The notes under the pieces: generated by a model
The model's database searches: none
What the model was told of the DNA's origin: nothing
What the model saw: only the letters and a program-made list of their open reading frames with translations
Position numbers and translations under genes: made by a program
Assembly (NCBI GenBank): GCA_002507565.1
Contig: MOXJ01000002.1
Location: 1 to 64,000 of the forward strand
Direction of reading: 5' to 3'
Length of the DNA: 64,000 bases
Origin: Candidatus Reconcilbacillus cellulovorans
Lineage (GTDB): Bacteria > Bacillota > Bacilli > Paenibacillales > Reconciliibacillaceae
Part shown: positions 31,036-40,225 of the stretch, one piece after another
Layout of the letters: each line of letters opens with the position of its first letter
Numbering within the stretch: position 1 is the first letter of the stretch

Positions 31036-31254
31036 TCATCGAACGCCTGAACAGCGATCTTTCAACTCTTTCATCAGTGCATCCAATTCCGAACGCAAAT
31101 GCTCCAGCTCTTCGTACAGCACCGATTGCCATCTTGCCAGATCCGAAGCCGAATAGACTCCTGAAACGATCCGTTTCCGCATCGCCTCTACATCGACGAC
31201 ATCGTCGATCCTGATCGACGTCTCGCCCGACTTGACGGCGAAAAAGACCGCCAT
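31036..31254 (-). CDS. small hypothetical protein with coiled-coil C terminus
   Basis: The 72-residue product starts at an ATG with an AAAGGGG site eight bases upstream. It has a short beta-like N terminus (MAVFFAVKSGETSIRID) and a C-terminal helix with heptad character (LYEELEHLRSELDALMKELK). No family is recognised. It is divergent from the gene at 31606. Confidence 0.55.
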   Translation of the reverse strand: MAVFFAVKSGETSIRIDDVVDVEAMRKRIVSGVYSASDLARWQSVLYEELEHLRSELDALMKELKDRCSGVR

Positions 31255-31393
31255 GGTTTTATCCCCTTTCTTTGCAAGAAGGCTAAGGTTTCCTTTCTCC
31301 TCTTTCATTGTGCTCGACGTCGATTACGAAAGTGTTATCGGCGTGTGAGAAGATGATTAATTTTTTTGTTTCTTCCCGGGTGCGGTCATCGCC

Positions 31394-31465
31394 TGCAGGT
31401 GCGGCAATATGAGCGCAATCGAAAAGATGCGGATGAACGCGCGAGTCGGTACGTCCGCACCTGCA
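31394..31465. repeat. 11-bp inverted repeat in the intergenic gap
   Basis: TGCAGGTGCGG at 31394-31404 and CCGCACCTGCA at 31455-31465 are perfect inverted copies 50 bp apart. They lie in the 350-bp gap between the divergent genes at 31254 and 31606, which otherwise holds only a promoter. They could be two regulator half-sites or a large stem-loop. Confidence 0.6.
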
Positions 31466-31538
31466 CCGCGGCCTTTTTCTTTCCCCTACGAGCATTCCAT
31501 ACGTGACGGCTGAACGAAGTTCGCCTGGAAAATTTTTC

Positions 31539-31567
31539 TGGACATCCAACAAAAAGAATGGTATAAT
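31539..31567 (+). promoter_or_regulatory. sigma-A promoter of the gene at 31606
   Basis: TGGACA at 31539-31544 and TATAAT at 31562-31567 are separated by 17 bp. One mismatch from consensus makes this a strong predicted promoter, with transcription starting about 30 bp before the start codon. Confidence 0.7.
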
Positions 31568-31605
31568 GGATGTTTTGATTCTTGGCAAGAAAAGAGGAGG
31601 GCATC

Positions 31606-32433
31606 ATGACATCTTATCCAGAACAGGACGAACCGATGGAAGCCAGTTACTCGGAAGAACTCGTGGAGATGGCTTTCGATGCTTTTTTCAGCATGATTTG
31701 TTATCCGCTCTTCGGCACGACGATCGAGACGTTTTCCAGAAAGCATGCGAAATGGCTGGACTACGACGAGGTCTGCGAAGACGAGATCGCCGGCTTTAAG
31801 CCGTTTTACCTGCAATTCCGGAAGCCGTTCATGTATGAAGATTCGAGTTCCGCGACGATCGTGCGACAGAGAAAGAAGCTGTCGCTCAACACACATCCCC
31901 GCGCGCTCTTTTTCGACTTGCACGATCTCGGCAATCCCGTTTCCATCGAACAGCACAACCTGCTTTACCGGCTGCGGAGCCGTCTGAAGCGGCTGATGAA
32001 CAGCGATGCAGCTTACGTTTGTCCGTTGTTCGTCAACCGTCTCGAATATCGCTTCACGCTTTTCGTATCGACGCTGGGAATCGGGCTGAAAACGCTGCCG
32101 AACCAGATTATTTTTGCGGAGCCGTCAAAAGAACTTCCAGGAAAATTTGAAAGTCACGTCTTTATCGACGTCGATGCCTCCAACAAGCCTTATTATACGA
32201 TGGAATATCACGATGTTCCGTTCTCCGCTCATCATGTCTGCATTCCGCCTCACCGTTTGATGGAAAGACCAGAGGGCTGTTACAGTTTTTCGGATGCCGC
32301 AGACGACGTCTGTTTTCATGCGCAAAACGCTTTTTCGGAAGAAGGAGTCCCGCTCGGCAAATGGCTGGACCAGCTGTCGAAACAACTCGACAAGGAACCG
32401 CTTATAACCCCCAAAACGCCGGAGAAAAGCTGA
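31606..32433 (+). CDS. uncharacterised protein of 275 residues
   Basis: The ATG at 31606 follows GAGGAGGG. The protein is soluble, acidic at the N terminus, and contains segments such as KPFYLQFRKPFMYED and FFDLHDLGNPVSIEQHNLLYRL; I do not recognise a family. A different frame continues past its end to 32588 with plausible protein-like sequence (ERLLKMEDGLAAWLEWGKF), so a late frameshift may have cut the C terminus. It is the first sizeable gene right of the CRISPR array. Confidence 0.7.
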   Translation: MTSYPEQDEPMEASYSEELVEMAFDAFFSMICYPLFGTTIETFSRKHAKWLDYDEVCEDEIAGFKPFYLQFRKPFMYEDSSSATIVRQRKKLSLNTHPRALFFDLHDLGNPVSIEQHNLLYRLRSRLKRLMNSDAAYVCPLFVNRLEYRFTLFVSTLGIGLKTLPNQIIFAEPSKELPGKFESHVFIDVDASNKPYYTMEYHDVPFSAHHVCIPPHRLMERPEGCYSFSDAADDVCFHAQNAFSEEGVPLGKWLDQLSKQLDKEPLITPKTPEKS

Positions 32434-32629
32434 AAGCGCTTGTGTCCGCCGAGGATGACGCCGGTCCGATTCCGTATCCGGAACGTTTGCTCAAGATGGA
32501 AGACGGTCTGGCGGCATGGTTGGAATGGGGTAAGTTTTTGAGGGAAAATTACTCGATCCACCAATTTTTCTTTGTCGTCTGGCAATGAAGTCGGCACCCC
32601 GCCGCGTGGTTTCGGCGCGTTTTACGTTT

Positions 32630-32748
32630 GCCCTTGCCGGCCCTGCAATCAGACCTGTAATTGGACCGGCTGTCGTATCGGCCGTCGAACCAACCGTCGG
32701 ACCGGGAACGGTCGTCGGACCTGAGGCGGACCGGCAAGGGCTTTTTTT
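32630..32748 (+). terminator. degenerate 12-bp tandem repeats ending in a terminator-like arm
   Basis: GCCCTTGCCGG at 32630-32640 is inverted at 32731-32741 (CCGGCAAGGGC) and is followed by seven T residues, a terminator-like end for rightward transcription. The loop consists of loose 12-bp units around GTCGGACCGG, visible as four-residue periodicity in every frame. The 314-bp gap from 32434 to 32747 holds nothing else that I can support. Confidence 0.5.
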
Positions 32749-33891
32749 CACGTACTGTTTGCCGCCGTTTTCTCCAGTGCGCGGATCGACCGGAACCCGT
32801 AGGTCACGGCGGCCATCGCGACGACCAGCAGGCCGGCGATGACGAACAGAAACCCGATGCCCCGCCCCGGCCCGACGCCGACGAGCCGGCCGACGGAGGA
32901 CGCCAGCAGGCCGCCCTCCTCCAGCAGCGGATTGAACACGTGGTCGGCGAGCGGCCCCGCTATGGCGTAAGCCGCGATAAACCCAAGCTGCGACAAGACG
33001 CCGACCATTCCCCATACTCGTCCCTGCTTTTCGTTCGGAATGTTGCGGCGGACAAGCACGTCGGCGCTCATGTTCACGAACGGCAGCGCGCTCAGAAACA
33101 GAAACCCGCCGGCAATGATCGCATACGTGTTCGTCGTCAGGCCCATCAGCGCCATCGCCAGCCCGGCGACCGTCAGACCGACGGCGAGAATGCCGGCATA
33201 TCGCCTGCCCACGCTGATCATCCCGATCAACAGGCTGCTGGCCAGCATGCCGACGGCGCTCACCGACTGGATCGCCCCCAACGTCCGGGCGTCGGCGAAC
33301 GACAGCACCATCGGCGCGATCAACGTCTGCAAAAAGCCCAGGAAAAACGTCACGGCCGAAATCATGAAAATCAGCAACGCGACGCCCCGGCGTGACGCGA
33401 TCACCCGTTCCCGCAAATCCGCCGTCCAGGAGCCGTCCGCATGGTCCCGCCGCCCGGGCTTCATCCGCTCCCGAACGACCAATACGGCCAACACGGCGAA
33501 CAGGAATGTGCCGATATCGATCGCCAACACCGTTTCGACGTTCGTGGCACTGAGAAGCAGCCCGGCCAGAAACGGGGAAAACAGAAACTTCGACGATTCC
33601 GCCAGCTAGACGAAAGCGCTTCCTTTCGAATACTGATCCTCGGTCAGAAGATCAGTCGCCGAAGCCGGCTAGCACCCCGCCGATCGGCCGCAGCAAAATC
33701 GACGGCAGAAACGACATCAGCGTGATCAACGCGACGGCCGTGGCGGCGTTCGTCCGCTCGAACGCGTAGACCGCCAGCGCATACGCGGTCAGGCCGCTGC
33801 CGACCACCGACACGAGCTGGCCGGACCAGACGACGAGGAATTTGCCGAACGATTTGTCTTGACCCGCCGCCCCTGCCTCTTCCGCAGTCAC
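32748..33891 (-). pseudogene. decayed MFS transporter gene
   Basis: The N-terminal part starts at GTG 33891 (overlapping the permease stop as GTGA) and runs through WSGQLVSVVGSGLTAYALAVY to a motif-like LLRPIGGVLAG, then hits a stop near 33652. The frame then shifts, and LTEDQYSKGSAFV is followed by an in-frame TAG (33605-33607) where a codon such as CAG is expected. After the stop comes LAESSKFLFSPFLAG and an intact C-terminal half to 32748. Relative to homologous MFS efflux pumps several dozen residues between helix 2 and about helix 5 are missing. The gene is broken by deletion, frameshift and nonsense. Confidence 0.75.
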
Positions 33892-35030
33892 AAAAAGCGC
33901 TCCTTCCGCGAAAACCGCCACCACCCCGCCGCCAGAAACGCCGCGCCCATCGCCGCGAGCGCCGTGGCCGGCCGCCACACGTCCGCAAGCCCGCCGCCGT
34001 ACACGAGCAGCGCCGTAAAGCCGTCCATCGCCCACGCCGTCACCGTGACGTGCGCCGCCTTCTGCATCCATTCAGGCTCGATGTAGAGCGGCCACCACGA
34101 ACCGCCGAGCGCCGACATCGTCAGCACGACGAGAATCGACACGCCGTTGGCCTGCGCGCGCGTCTTACAAAGCGAGGCGAGCAGCATCGCCTGCCCCGTC
34201 GCCGCAAACGCCGTGCAGACGATCATCAGGATCAGCCCGGCGATGCTCTCGCCGAGCCGCATGCCGAACAGCAGCCGGCCCGCCGCAAATAGCACCGCGC
34301 TTTGCACCAGCGCCGTCAAAAAATTGGACAGCGCCTTGCCGCCGAGAATGTCCGCCGCCGACACCGGCAGCGTCCGCAGCTTGCGCAAGGTGCCGTTTTC
34401 CCTCTCTTCCAGCAGAGCGACGGCGCCCATCGTCGTGCCGAGCAACATGAACATGACGGCGTAACCCGGCACGTTCGCCTCAAAAGGCGTCGGGCGTTCG
34501 CCGCTCGCGTCGACCGGCACTTCCTGCACGACCTCGACCGGCGGCAGCCGCTGGCCCGAACGCGCAAGCGCCAGTTGCGTCGCCAATTGCGTCATCGTCT
34601 GGTGGACGACCGACGGGATCACCCGATCGGACGGATCGCTAAGTACGATCAGTTTCGCCGGTTCGCCTTTCGCCAGCGCGTCCGAAAAACCGTTCGGGAT
34701 CACAACCGCCGCTTTCGTGTCCTTCAGCAGCTGTTTCGCCTTGTTGCGCGTCATCTGCGCTTGCCCGCCCTCGTCGCCCTCATACGTCGTCAGTACGCGA
34801 AACGCACCGATGCCGCTTAGCGCATCCACCAACGCCCGCGCCGCTTCTCCGTCGTCCTCGAGCACGACCGGAAGATCGAACGGCCTCGCCTCGTTCGCAA
34901 AAACGCCGGACAGCGCAAAGCTCGCCACCGCGATGATGACGATCGGCGTGATGAACAAAAACACAAGTCCCGGCACGTCGCGCATCAAAAGCCGCAAATC
35001 TTTCACCGCCAGATGCCAGACTTTGGCCAT
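33888..35030 (-). CDS. ABC-2 type transporter permease
   Basis: The 380-residue membrane protein has an N-terminal helix (VFLFITPIVIIAVASFALSG), a long extracytoplasmic domain, and five C-terminal helices with the ABC-2 pattern LLEERENGTLRKLRTLPVS. It would pair with the ATPase encoded next to it in drug or lipid export. The ATG at 35030 follows GGGAGG; an earlier GTG lies inside that site. The gene is intact although both neighbours are broken. Confidence 0.85.
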   Translation of the reverse strand: MAKVWHLAVKDLRLLMRDVPGLVFLFITPIVIIAVASFALSGVFANEARPFDLPVVLEDDGEAARALVDALSGIGAFRVLTTYEGDEGGQAQMTRNKAKQLLKDTKAAVVIPNGFSDALAKGEPAKLIVLSDPSDRVIPSVVHQTMTQLATQLALARSGQRLPPVEVVQEVPVDASGERPTPFEANVPGYAVMFMLLGTTMGAVALLEERENGTLRKLRTLPVSAADILGGKALSNFLTALVQSAVLFAAGRLLFGMRLGESIAGLILMIVCTAFAATGQAMLLASLCKTRAQANGVSILVVLTMSALGGSWWPLYIEPEWMQKAAHVTVTAWAMDGFTALLVYGGGLADVWRPATALAAMGAAFLAAGWWRFSRKERFL

Positions 35031-35115
35031 CCCTCTCGCAACCTCCCGCACACCCGCGATAGATTGAAAAAAAACGACCGGCCGATGCCCGTCGCTGCCT
35101 TCAGGGCTTCGGCCG

Positions 35116-36106
35116 CTACTCGTCCCGCAATGATTTGCCCGTCAGCCGCAAAAAAACGGTTTCCAGATCGGCTTCCCGCACGGCGAACGATTCGACGGCG
35201 ACACCCGAGCGTTTCACGGCCGCAATCGCGCGCTCCGGCGAATCAAGCGGATCATCCGCGCGGATGACCCACCGGTTCTCCGCAAACGTAACCGCTTCCG
35301 CACCGAACGTATCCTTCAACACGTCGCCGAGCCGTTCGACGTCTTCTTCATGCGCGGGCCGCACCTCGATCCGCCTGCCGCCGTGGCGCGCCAGCAGCGC
35401 GTCCGTCCGGTCGAGATCGAGAATGCGGCCCTTGTCGTAAATCGCGACGCGGTCGCAAAGCGTCTCGGCCTCTTCCATAGTAATGCGTCGTGTAGACGAC
35501 CGTCATGCCGTATTTGGCGACGAGCCGTCGCACGCATTCGAAAATGTGCCGGCGCGATTGCGGATCGACGCCGACGGTCGGCTCGTCGAGAAACAGCACC
35601 TGCGGCCGATTGAGCAGTCCGACGGCGAGATTAAGCCGCCGCTTCATGCCGCCGGAAAACGTCGACACCCGCCGTCCGGCCCATTCGCGCAGTCCCGCGA
35701 CGTCGAGCGCCTCTTCGATTCGACGGCGTTTGGTTTCACCGCGAAGACCATATAAGCTTGCAAAAAAATCCAGATTTTCTTTCGCCGTCAGTCCGCCGTA
35801 GAGCGCCAAATCCTGCGGGACCAGGCTGGCGACCCGCCGCACCTGTTCGGCTTCCGTCCGGATATCGTATCCGCAAACGCTGGCGGAACCGGCGTCCGGC
35901 GTCAAAATTGTGGTCAGCATGGAAATCAGCGTCGTTTTGCCGGCGCCGTTCGGGCCGAGCAGGCCGAAAATTTCGCCTCGCCGGACTTCGAGATCGACGC
36001 CGTCGACCGCCCGGACGTCGCCGAACGCTTTGACGAGACCGTTGGTCTGAATGACCGTTTCCCCGTTCAAACCGGTTTCATCCTTTCCTGAAAGGGTCGC
36101 CTTCAT
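35116..36106 (-). pseudogene. ABC transporter ATPase gene with a frameshift
   Basis: The N-terminal two thirds carry Walker A GPNGAGKTT, signature STFSGGMKRR and Walker B LFLDEPTVGVDP, of the DrrA/CcmA type. At about 35478, just after VVYTTHY, one extra T shifts the frame; the next frame continues as MEEAETLCDRVAIYDKGRI and a normal C-terminal domain to 35116. Restoring one base gives a single reading frame. Translation may start at TTG 36070 after GGAAAGG or ATG 36106. A sequencing error is possible, but the downstream MFS decay favours real loss. Confidence 0.75.
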
Positions 36107-36199
36107 TTTACCATAGCCGTCGGTATGCATAAACCGGACCGCGGGCGGGCATCCTACCGTCCGCAAGGCCGAAAACCGCCTAGCCGGAGGGACCGGAAC

Positions 36200-36484
36200 A
36201 TGGCCAGACGCAATCGTCGTCCGCTCATTCCGGAAGCCGAGCATTCGCTTGACCGCCTGAAAGTCGGCGTCATGGCGCGCGAAGGGCTGCCCGTCGATCC
36301 GGACCGCCCGGACAGCGTCAAGTACGAAGTCGCCAAAGAACTCGGCATTCCTCTCAAGCCTGGTTATAACGGCGATCTGACCGCCAAGCAGGCGGGCAAA
36401 ATCGGGGGACAGATTGGCGGGAAAATGGTGCGTGAAATGATCCGGCTCGCCCAGGCCCAGCTGGCCGACCGGCAAGGGCCGTAA
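36200..36484 (+). CDS. alpha/beta-type small acid-soluble spore protein
   Basis: This 94-residue protein shows the SASP signatures KYEVAKELGIPL and GDLTAKQAGKIGGQIGGKMV. Such proteins coat and protect DNA in dormant spores. The ATG at 36200 follows GGAGGGA. It is direct evidence that the host forms endospores. Confidence 0.93.
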   Translation: MARRNRRPLIPEAEHSLDRLKVGVMAREGLPVDPDRPDSVKYEVAKELGIPLKPGYNGDLTAKQAGKIGGQIGGKMVREMIRLAQAQLADRQGP

Positions 36485-36532
36485 AAGCCGACCGTAAATA
36501 GAAGGCCTCGACCCCGCGCCCGCCCGCGACCG

Positions 36533-37780
36533 TCAACGCGGGCGGGCGGGGTCGATCACCTGCTCGACGTCGAACAGCGGCTTCAGCCGTTCGCGCTGGT
36601 CGCGGAAGGCGATGCCGTCGATGTGGCGGCGGTCCATCATGACCGCCCCATCCGTCGTTTTCAGATAAGGCGCCGGGCCGACCGAACAAAGCATGCGAAA
36701 GCCGAACTCCGTCAACATCCGAAATTTGTCGCCGCCGGTTTCCGGCCGGCTGCCGTAAGGATAAATATAGATCGCCGTCGGGCCGACGATCGGCTCGACT
36801 TCCCGTTTCCAGCGCTCCGTGTCGCTTTTGAGCCGGTCGAGCGACACTTTTCTTGCGTCGAGATGGCCGTAACCATGCGACGCGAAGACCCAGCCGGTCT
36901 CCTTCAGCCTGCGGACGACCGGTTCGGCCGCCGACCGTTCCCGTTCCCGCTGCGGCGAGTCCGCCTGTGTGCGATAACCGAGCACGCCCTCGTACCCCGT
37001 CAACGCGATCACGCCTTTCGCCCCGCCGACGGAAAAATCGGGATGCATTTCGACAAAATGATCGACGATCGGCACGATTTCGATTTCCCGGGAAATGACC
37101 TCGTTGCCCGAGCGGTCGCGGTACAGGGCGGCGACACGGCCGGTGTCGTCGAGAACGAGCCGGGAAGCGTTGCCGTTTTGCAACATATAGTCGTAATAAT
37201 TGAGATCGTCGACGGAAAGCACGAGCGGCTTCTTACCGGCAGGAACGAGCGGAATTTTCAGCGCGACGACCGTCCGGCCGTTTTCTTCCCGGACGTCGAA
37301 CAGCGTCCGGATGTCGACCAGCACATAGCCGCGTTCATACAGCGACTGCAGGATGCGGCGAAATTCGTAAACCGTCACGAACCAGTCGTCATACCCTTTC
37401 GACATGCGATCGCCGTCGAACGCCCGCGCGGGGTCGACGATCAACGGATGGAAAAAGATGTGTTCCACCGGTCCGGCATACGGCACAAGGCCGGACGGCG
37501 CTGCAGACGGCTTCGGTCCCGGCTGTTCTCCCGTCGCCGACGGCGTCGAAGCGTCTGCCGACGGTGTTACGCTCGGCGATGCGGGAGTCGGCCTCACTGC
37601 CGCTCCGTCGGACGCCGCGACTGTCGCCGGAGGTGTGGTCGACTGTTCCGTCATCGCAGATGGCGCGGTCGAATAAACGCCTGAACCGACGGGCTACCCG
37701 CATCCGGCAGCCGATATCGCCAACGCCGTCACCCATACACATATGACCGCCGCCCGCCGGCGGCCCGAATTCGATCGCAT
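36533..37780 (-). pseudogene. polysaccharide deacetylase-like lipoprotein with an amber stop
   Basis: From the ATG at 37780 (GGGGGA upstream) the frame encodes a lipoprotein signal ending ISAAGC-G, then hits TAG at 37694-37696, and continues in the same frame through a Pro/Ser/Thr-rich linker into a deacetylase-like domain (HIFFHPLIVDP, LVLSVDDLNYYDYM, FASHGYGHLDARK, IYIYPYGSRPETGGDKF). Internal initiation at ATG 37654 would give a 373-residue protein without its signal, so it would not be exported. Either the gene is inactivated, the stop is suppressed, or the base is an error. Confidence 0.7.
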
Positions 37781-37881
37781 TCGACATCCCCCGCCTGAAT
37801 TCGCCTTCACTTATTCGACGAAACAGACGGGAAACAAGTTGATGTTTTGGTCCGACAAAATCCGGCCGGCGCCCGGGTCAC

Positions 37882-38490
37882 TTACGATTTGATTTTATCT
37901 TTGTATTTATTCATGACTTGCTCATGCAGTTGACTCAATTGCTTGTTTTTGCGCTTGATATCCTTTTCATATCGATCGCGATCGTCCACATTATGCTTTC
38001 CTTGATTAATGGCGATGATCGAGTAAGCCCCAATATTGGTATTTTTAAGAAATAAAATATATTTTAACCCAGGGATCATCGGGGTATAATCTTCATTTGC
38101 CAAAATAAACTTCTCCCCGTTTTCTTCAAAAAATACGGCTGCAGGCTGAATGACGGTGACTTCCGGACCTTCATGGCCCCCTTTTAGAACTTGGCTTATT
38201 TGGAAAGGAGTTAATGAATAGAAATCGGCAACGCGATGATCGATTTCGGAAGTCCTTTTTGCGCTTTCTTCAATGTCGAGAAGGGGTTTACCGACAACAA
38301 CGAGATCGGCATATTCAAATAGTTCATCAACGTTATTCCAAATAGCATAATTACTTTCTACAAATCGGATTGGTAGGTTAATATCCTTGTGATGATTTTT
38401 GTTCAATTTTGATAAGTAAAGGTAAAATCCCATTAACACTACCAGTGAAGTACAAATAATTACAATGTGTCTTTTTGATGAAAATTTCAT
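37882..38490 (-). CDS. membrane-anchored protein of unknown function (AT-rich island)
   Basis: The 202-residue product has one N-terminal membrane helix (IVIICTSLVVLMGFYLYL) and an exported domain with ADLVVVGKPLLDIEE and KYILFLKNTNIGAYSII. Base composition is much lower in GC than the core genes. The ATG at 38490 follows GGGGGC and lies just after the protease gene stop, so the two are probably co-transcribed. Function unknown. Confidence 0.7.
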   Translation of the reverse strand: MKFSSKRHIVIICTSLVVLMGFYLYLSKLNKNHHKDINLPIRFVESNYAIWNNVDELFEYADLVVVGKPLLDIEESAKRTSEIDHRVADFYSLTPFQISQVLKGGHEGPEVTVIQPAAVFFEENGEKFILANEDYTPMIPGLKYILFLKNTNIGAYSIIAINQGKHNVDDRDRYEKDIKRKNKQLSQLHEQVMNKYKDKIKS

Positions 38491-38492
38491 TA

Positions 38493-39074
38493 TTATTGCC
38501 CCCATTTCTGGCAAAGATGATCTTTATCAATCGGCTGAGGTCCAATCGCTTGCTTGCCGCTTTTCATAACCGAGCTCGTTGATAAATCATTCGTGTGTGC
38601 CAAGCTTAAAGCGTGGCCAAATTCATGAGTAAAGTTTGAAATCTTCTCGGCTTGCGAAAATTTATATGCTGTCATTTGATTTTCATACCCGTATAACTCC
38701 ACATAACTCCATGTATTACATGCACATGAATCATAAACATAAGAATATTCTGGAGTTTTAAAGTAATATGGTCTTATCTCTCCAAATAAACCATTCTTAA
38801 CTGTATCCACAACATAAACAATAACATCATATGAACCCGCATTAGTTTCTACTACCTTTACTTTGGTAGATATGTTATTCCAATTATTTGATGCCGGTTT
38901 AATGATGGCATCTTTATAATTGGAAGACACAGTGCTGCTGACTTTGAAGGTAAGGTTCGAAATCCTCGAATTACTGAATCCACCTGTAAATAAATGTAAT
39001 GCGTCTGCATAACTATTCCTTTGAGAAATATATAAGCTTAATAAAATTATGACGGTTAATTTTCTGTAAATCAT
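38493..39074 (-). CDS. secreted metzincin-type metalloprotease
   Basis: This 193-residue protein has a signal peptide and the zinc motif HEFGHALSLAH (150-160), with a Met-turn candidate in SSVMKSG (Met at about 170). HExxHxxGxxH-like spacing plus Met-turn is the metzincin (matrixin-like) pattern, although the usual Gly of the motif is Ser here. It is AT-rich and pairs with the membrane protein downstream. The substrate is unknown. Confidence 0.75.
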   Translation of the reverse strand: MIYRKLTVIILLSLYISQRNSYADALHLFTGGFSNSRISNLTFKVSSTVSSNYKDAIIKPASNNWNNISTKVKVVETNAGSYDVIVYVVDTVKNGLFGEIRPYYFKTPEYSYVYDSCACNTWSYVELYGYENQMTAYKFSQAEKISNFTHEFGHALSLAHTNDLSTSSVMKSGKQAIGPQPIDKDHLCQKWGQ

Positions 39075-39279
39075 AACCTAATCTGCTTTCTCTTTTTTAA
39101 AATGAAAAGAATTTTACTACCATTGTGTTTATCATACTAAACCCACCACCCACCTCCTGAAACTCATGCCCAAAAGATGATGATAACACGTCTGTTGAAT
39201 TCCAAAATTAAGTATACTTAATTTTCTTTCTCTTTTTCATCAATAAGCTTAATATAGTTTTTAGAAAAGGAATAAACAG

Positions 39280-40128
39280 TCACATAAAGTAAATAACATA
39301 CAATAATCCTACGAATAAAGCGAACGCAACCATACCACGAACAACGCCTATTTTCTTATGCACCACTATAGTCCCAAGTCTTGCATCCCACGGAGCAATC
39401 TTATTTCTATTTAAATATCCATATGACCTAAACATAAATACGATATTTAATAAAGGCACTCCTCCTGCAGCTCCTTCAAACAACGCGAAAGTGCTCCGTT
39501 TTAACGCCATCGTGTAAGGAAGTTTAGCTCCATCAGTAGTAATCACTCTAATATTTAATATCCACTTCCCAAATGTAGTCTCATGAGTAGAAATGAAATA
39601 AGCTTCAACAGGTATCCATATCACTGCACCAAGAAAAGACAATAAAACACGAAAATTGGATATATAATTAAACGCATTCCCTGGAAATAAAATGAGGAAA
39701 ACACCAATAGATATAAATCCAAAAATAATCCCCCAAATCATCCAGTCAATTATTTTAGCAAAAAATCGTATCCACGGACGTGGAAAAATAGTTCCTTCGT
39801 GGACCATTTTTTTGCTCTTTTCTGATTTCTTCCTTTTCAATTGTTCGTTTATCCATAACGTAAAATCTGTAAATTCTTCTCTGGAGACTTCATCTTCCCC
39901 AGTGGTTTTAGCACCATAACTTCGAAATTTCTTCAGCTCTTCATCATATCTTTGTCTGAGAAAGGGATCTCGGAGAACCCTATATGCCTCATTTAACTGT
40001 ACCATCATTTCATGATTTCCACCCTTATCTGGATGATAAATGTGTACCAATTTTTTATAAGCAGCTTCTATCACTTCCTGACTTGCATTGGGACTTACTT
40101 GAAGTATTTCATAGTAATTAATAATCAT
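39280..40128 (-). CDS. DnaJ-domain / RDD membrane protein fusion
   Basis: Residues 1-65 form a J domain with the catalytic HPD at 32-34 (HIYHPDKGGN). A charged linker follows, then an RDD-type membrane domain (RPWIRFFAKIIDWMIWGIIFG, TFGKWILNIRV) with about four helices. The J domain would recruit an Hsp70 to the membrane. The start ATG follows GGGGGTGCG. The gene is AT-rich and lies in the island near tRNA-Ser. Confidence 0.8.
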   Translation of the reverse strand: MIINYYEILQVSPNASQEVIEAAYKKLVHIYHPDKGGNHEMMVQLNEAYRVLRDPFLRQRYDEELKKFRSYGAKTTGEDEVSREEFTDFTLWINEQLKRKKSEKSKKMVHEGTIFPRPWIRFFAKIIDWMIWGIIFGFISIGVFLILFPGNAFNYISNFRVLLSFLGAVIWIPVEAYFISTHETTFGKWILNIRVITTDGAKLPYTMALKRSTFALFEGAAGGVPLLNIVFMFRSYGYLNRNKIAPWDARLGTIVVHKKIGVVRGMVAFALFVGLLYVIYFM

Positions 40129-40225
40129 TTTCGCACCCCCATTAATAAACTTCGGATTTTTTATTCCCCTTATTCTCTAAATCTTTTATTTTTTATCTCA
40201 ATATGGATACATTTACTATTTCTTA

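Noticed and set aside
37781-37881. Left attachment site of the tRNA-Ser island
   Set aside because: No copy of the tRNA 3' sequence (GTTCGAATCCCAC) is visible near this composition boundary.
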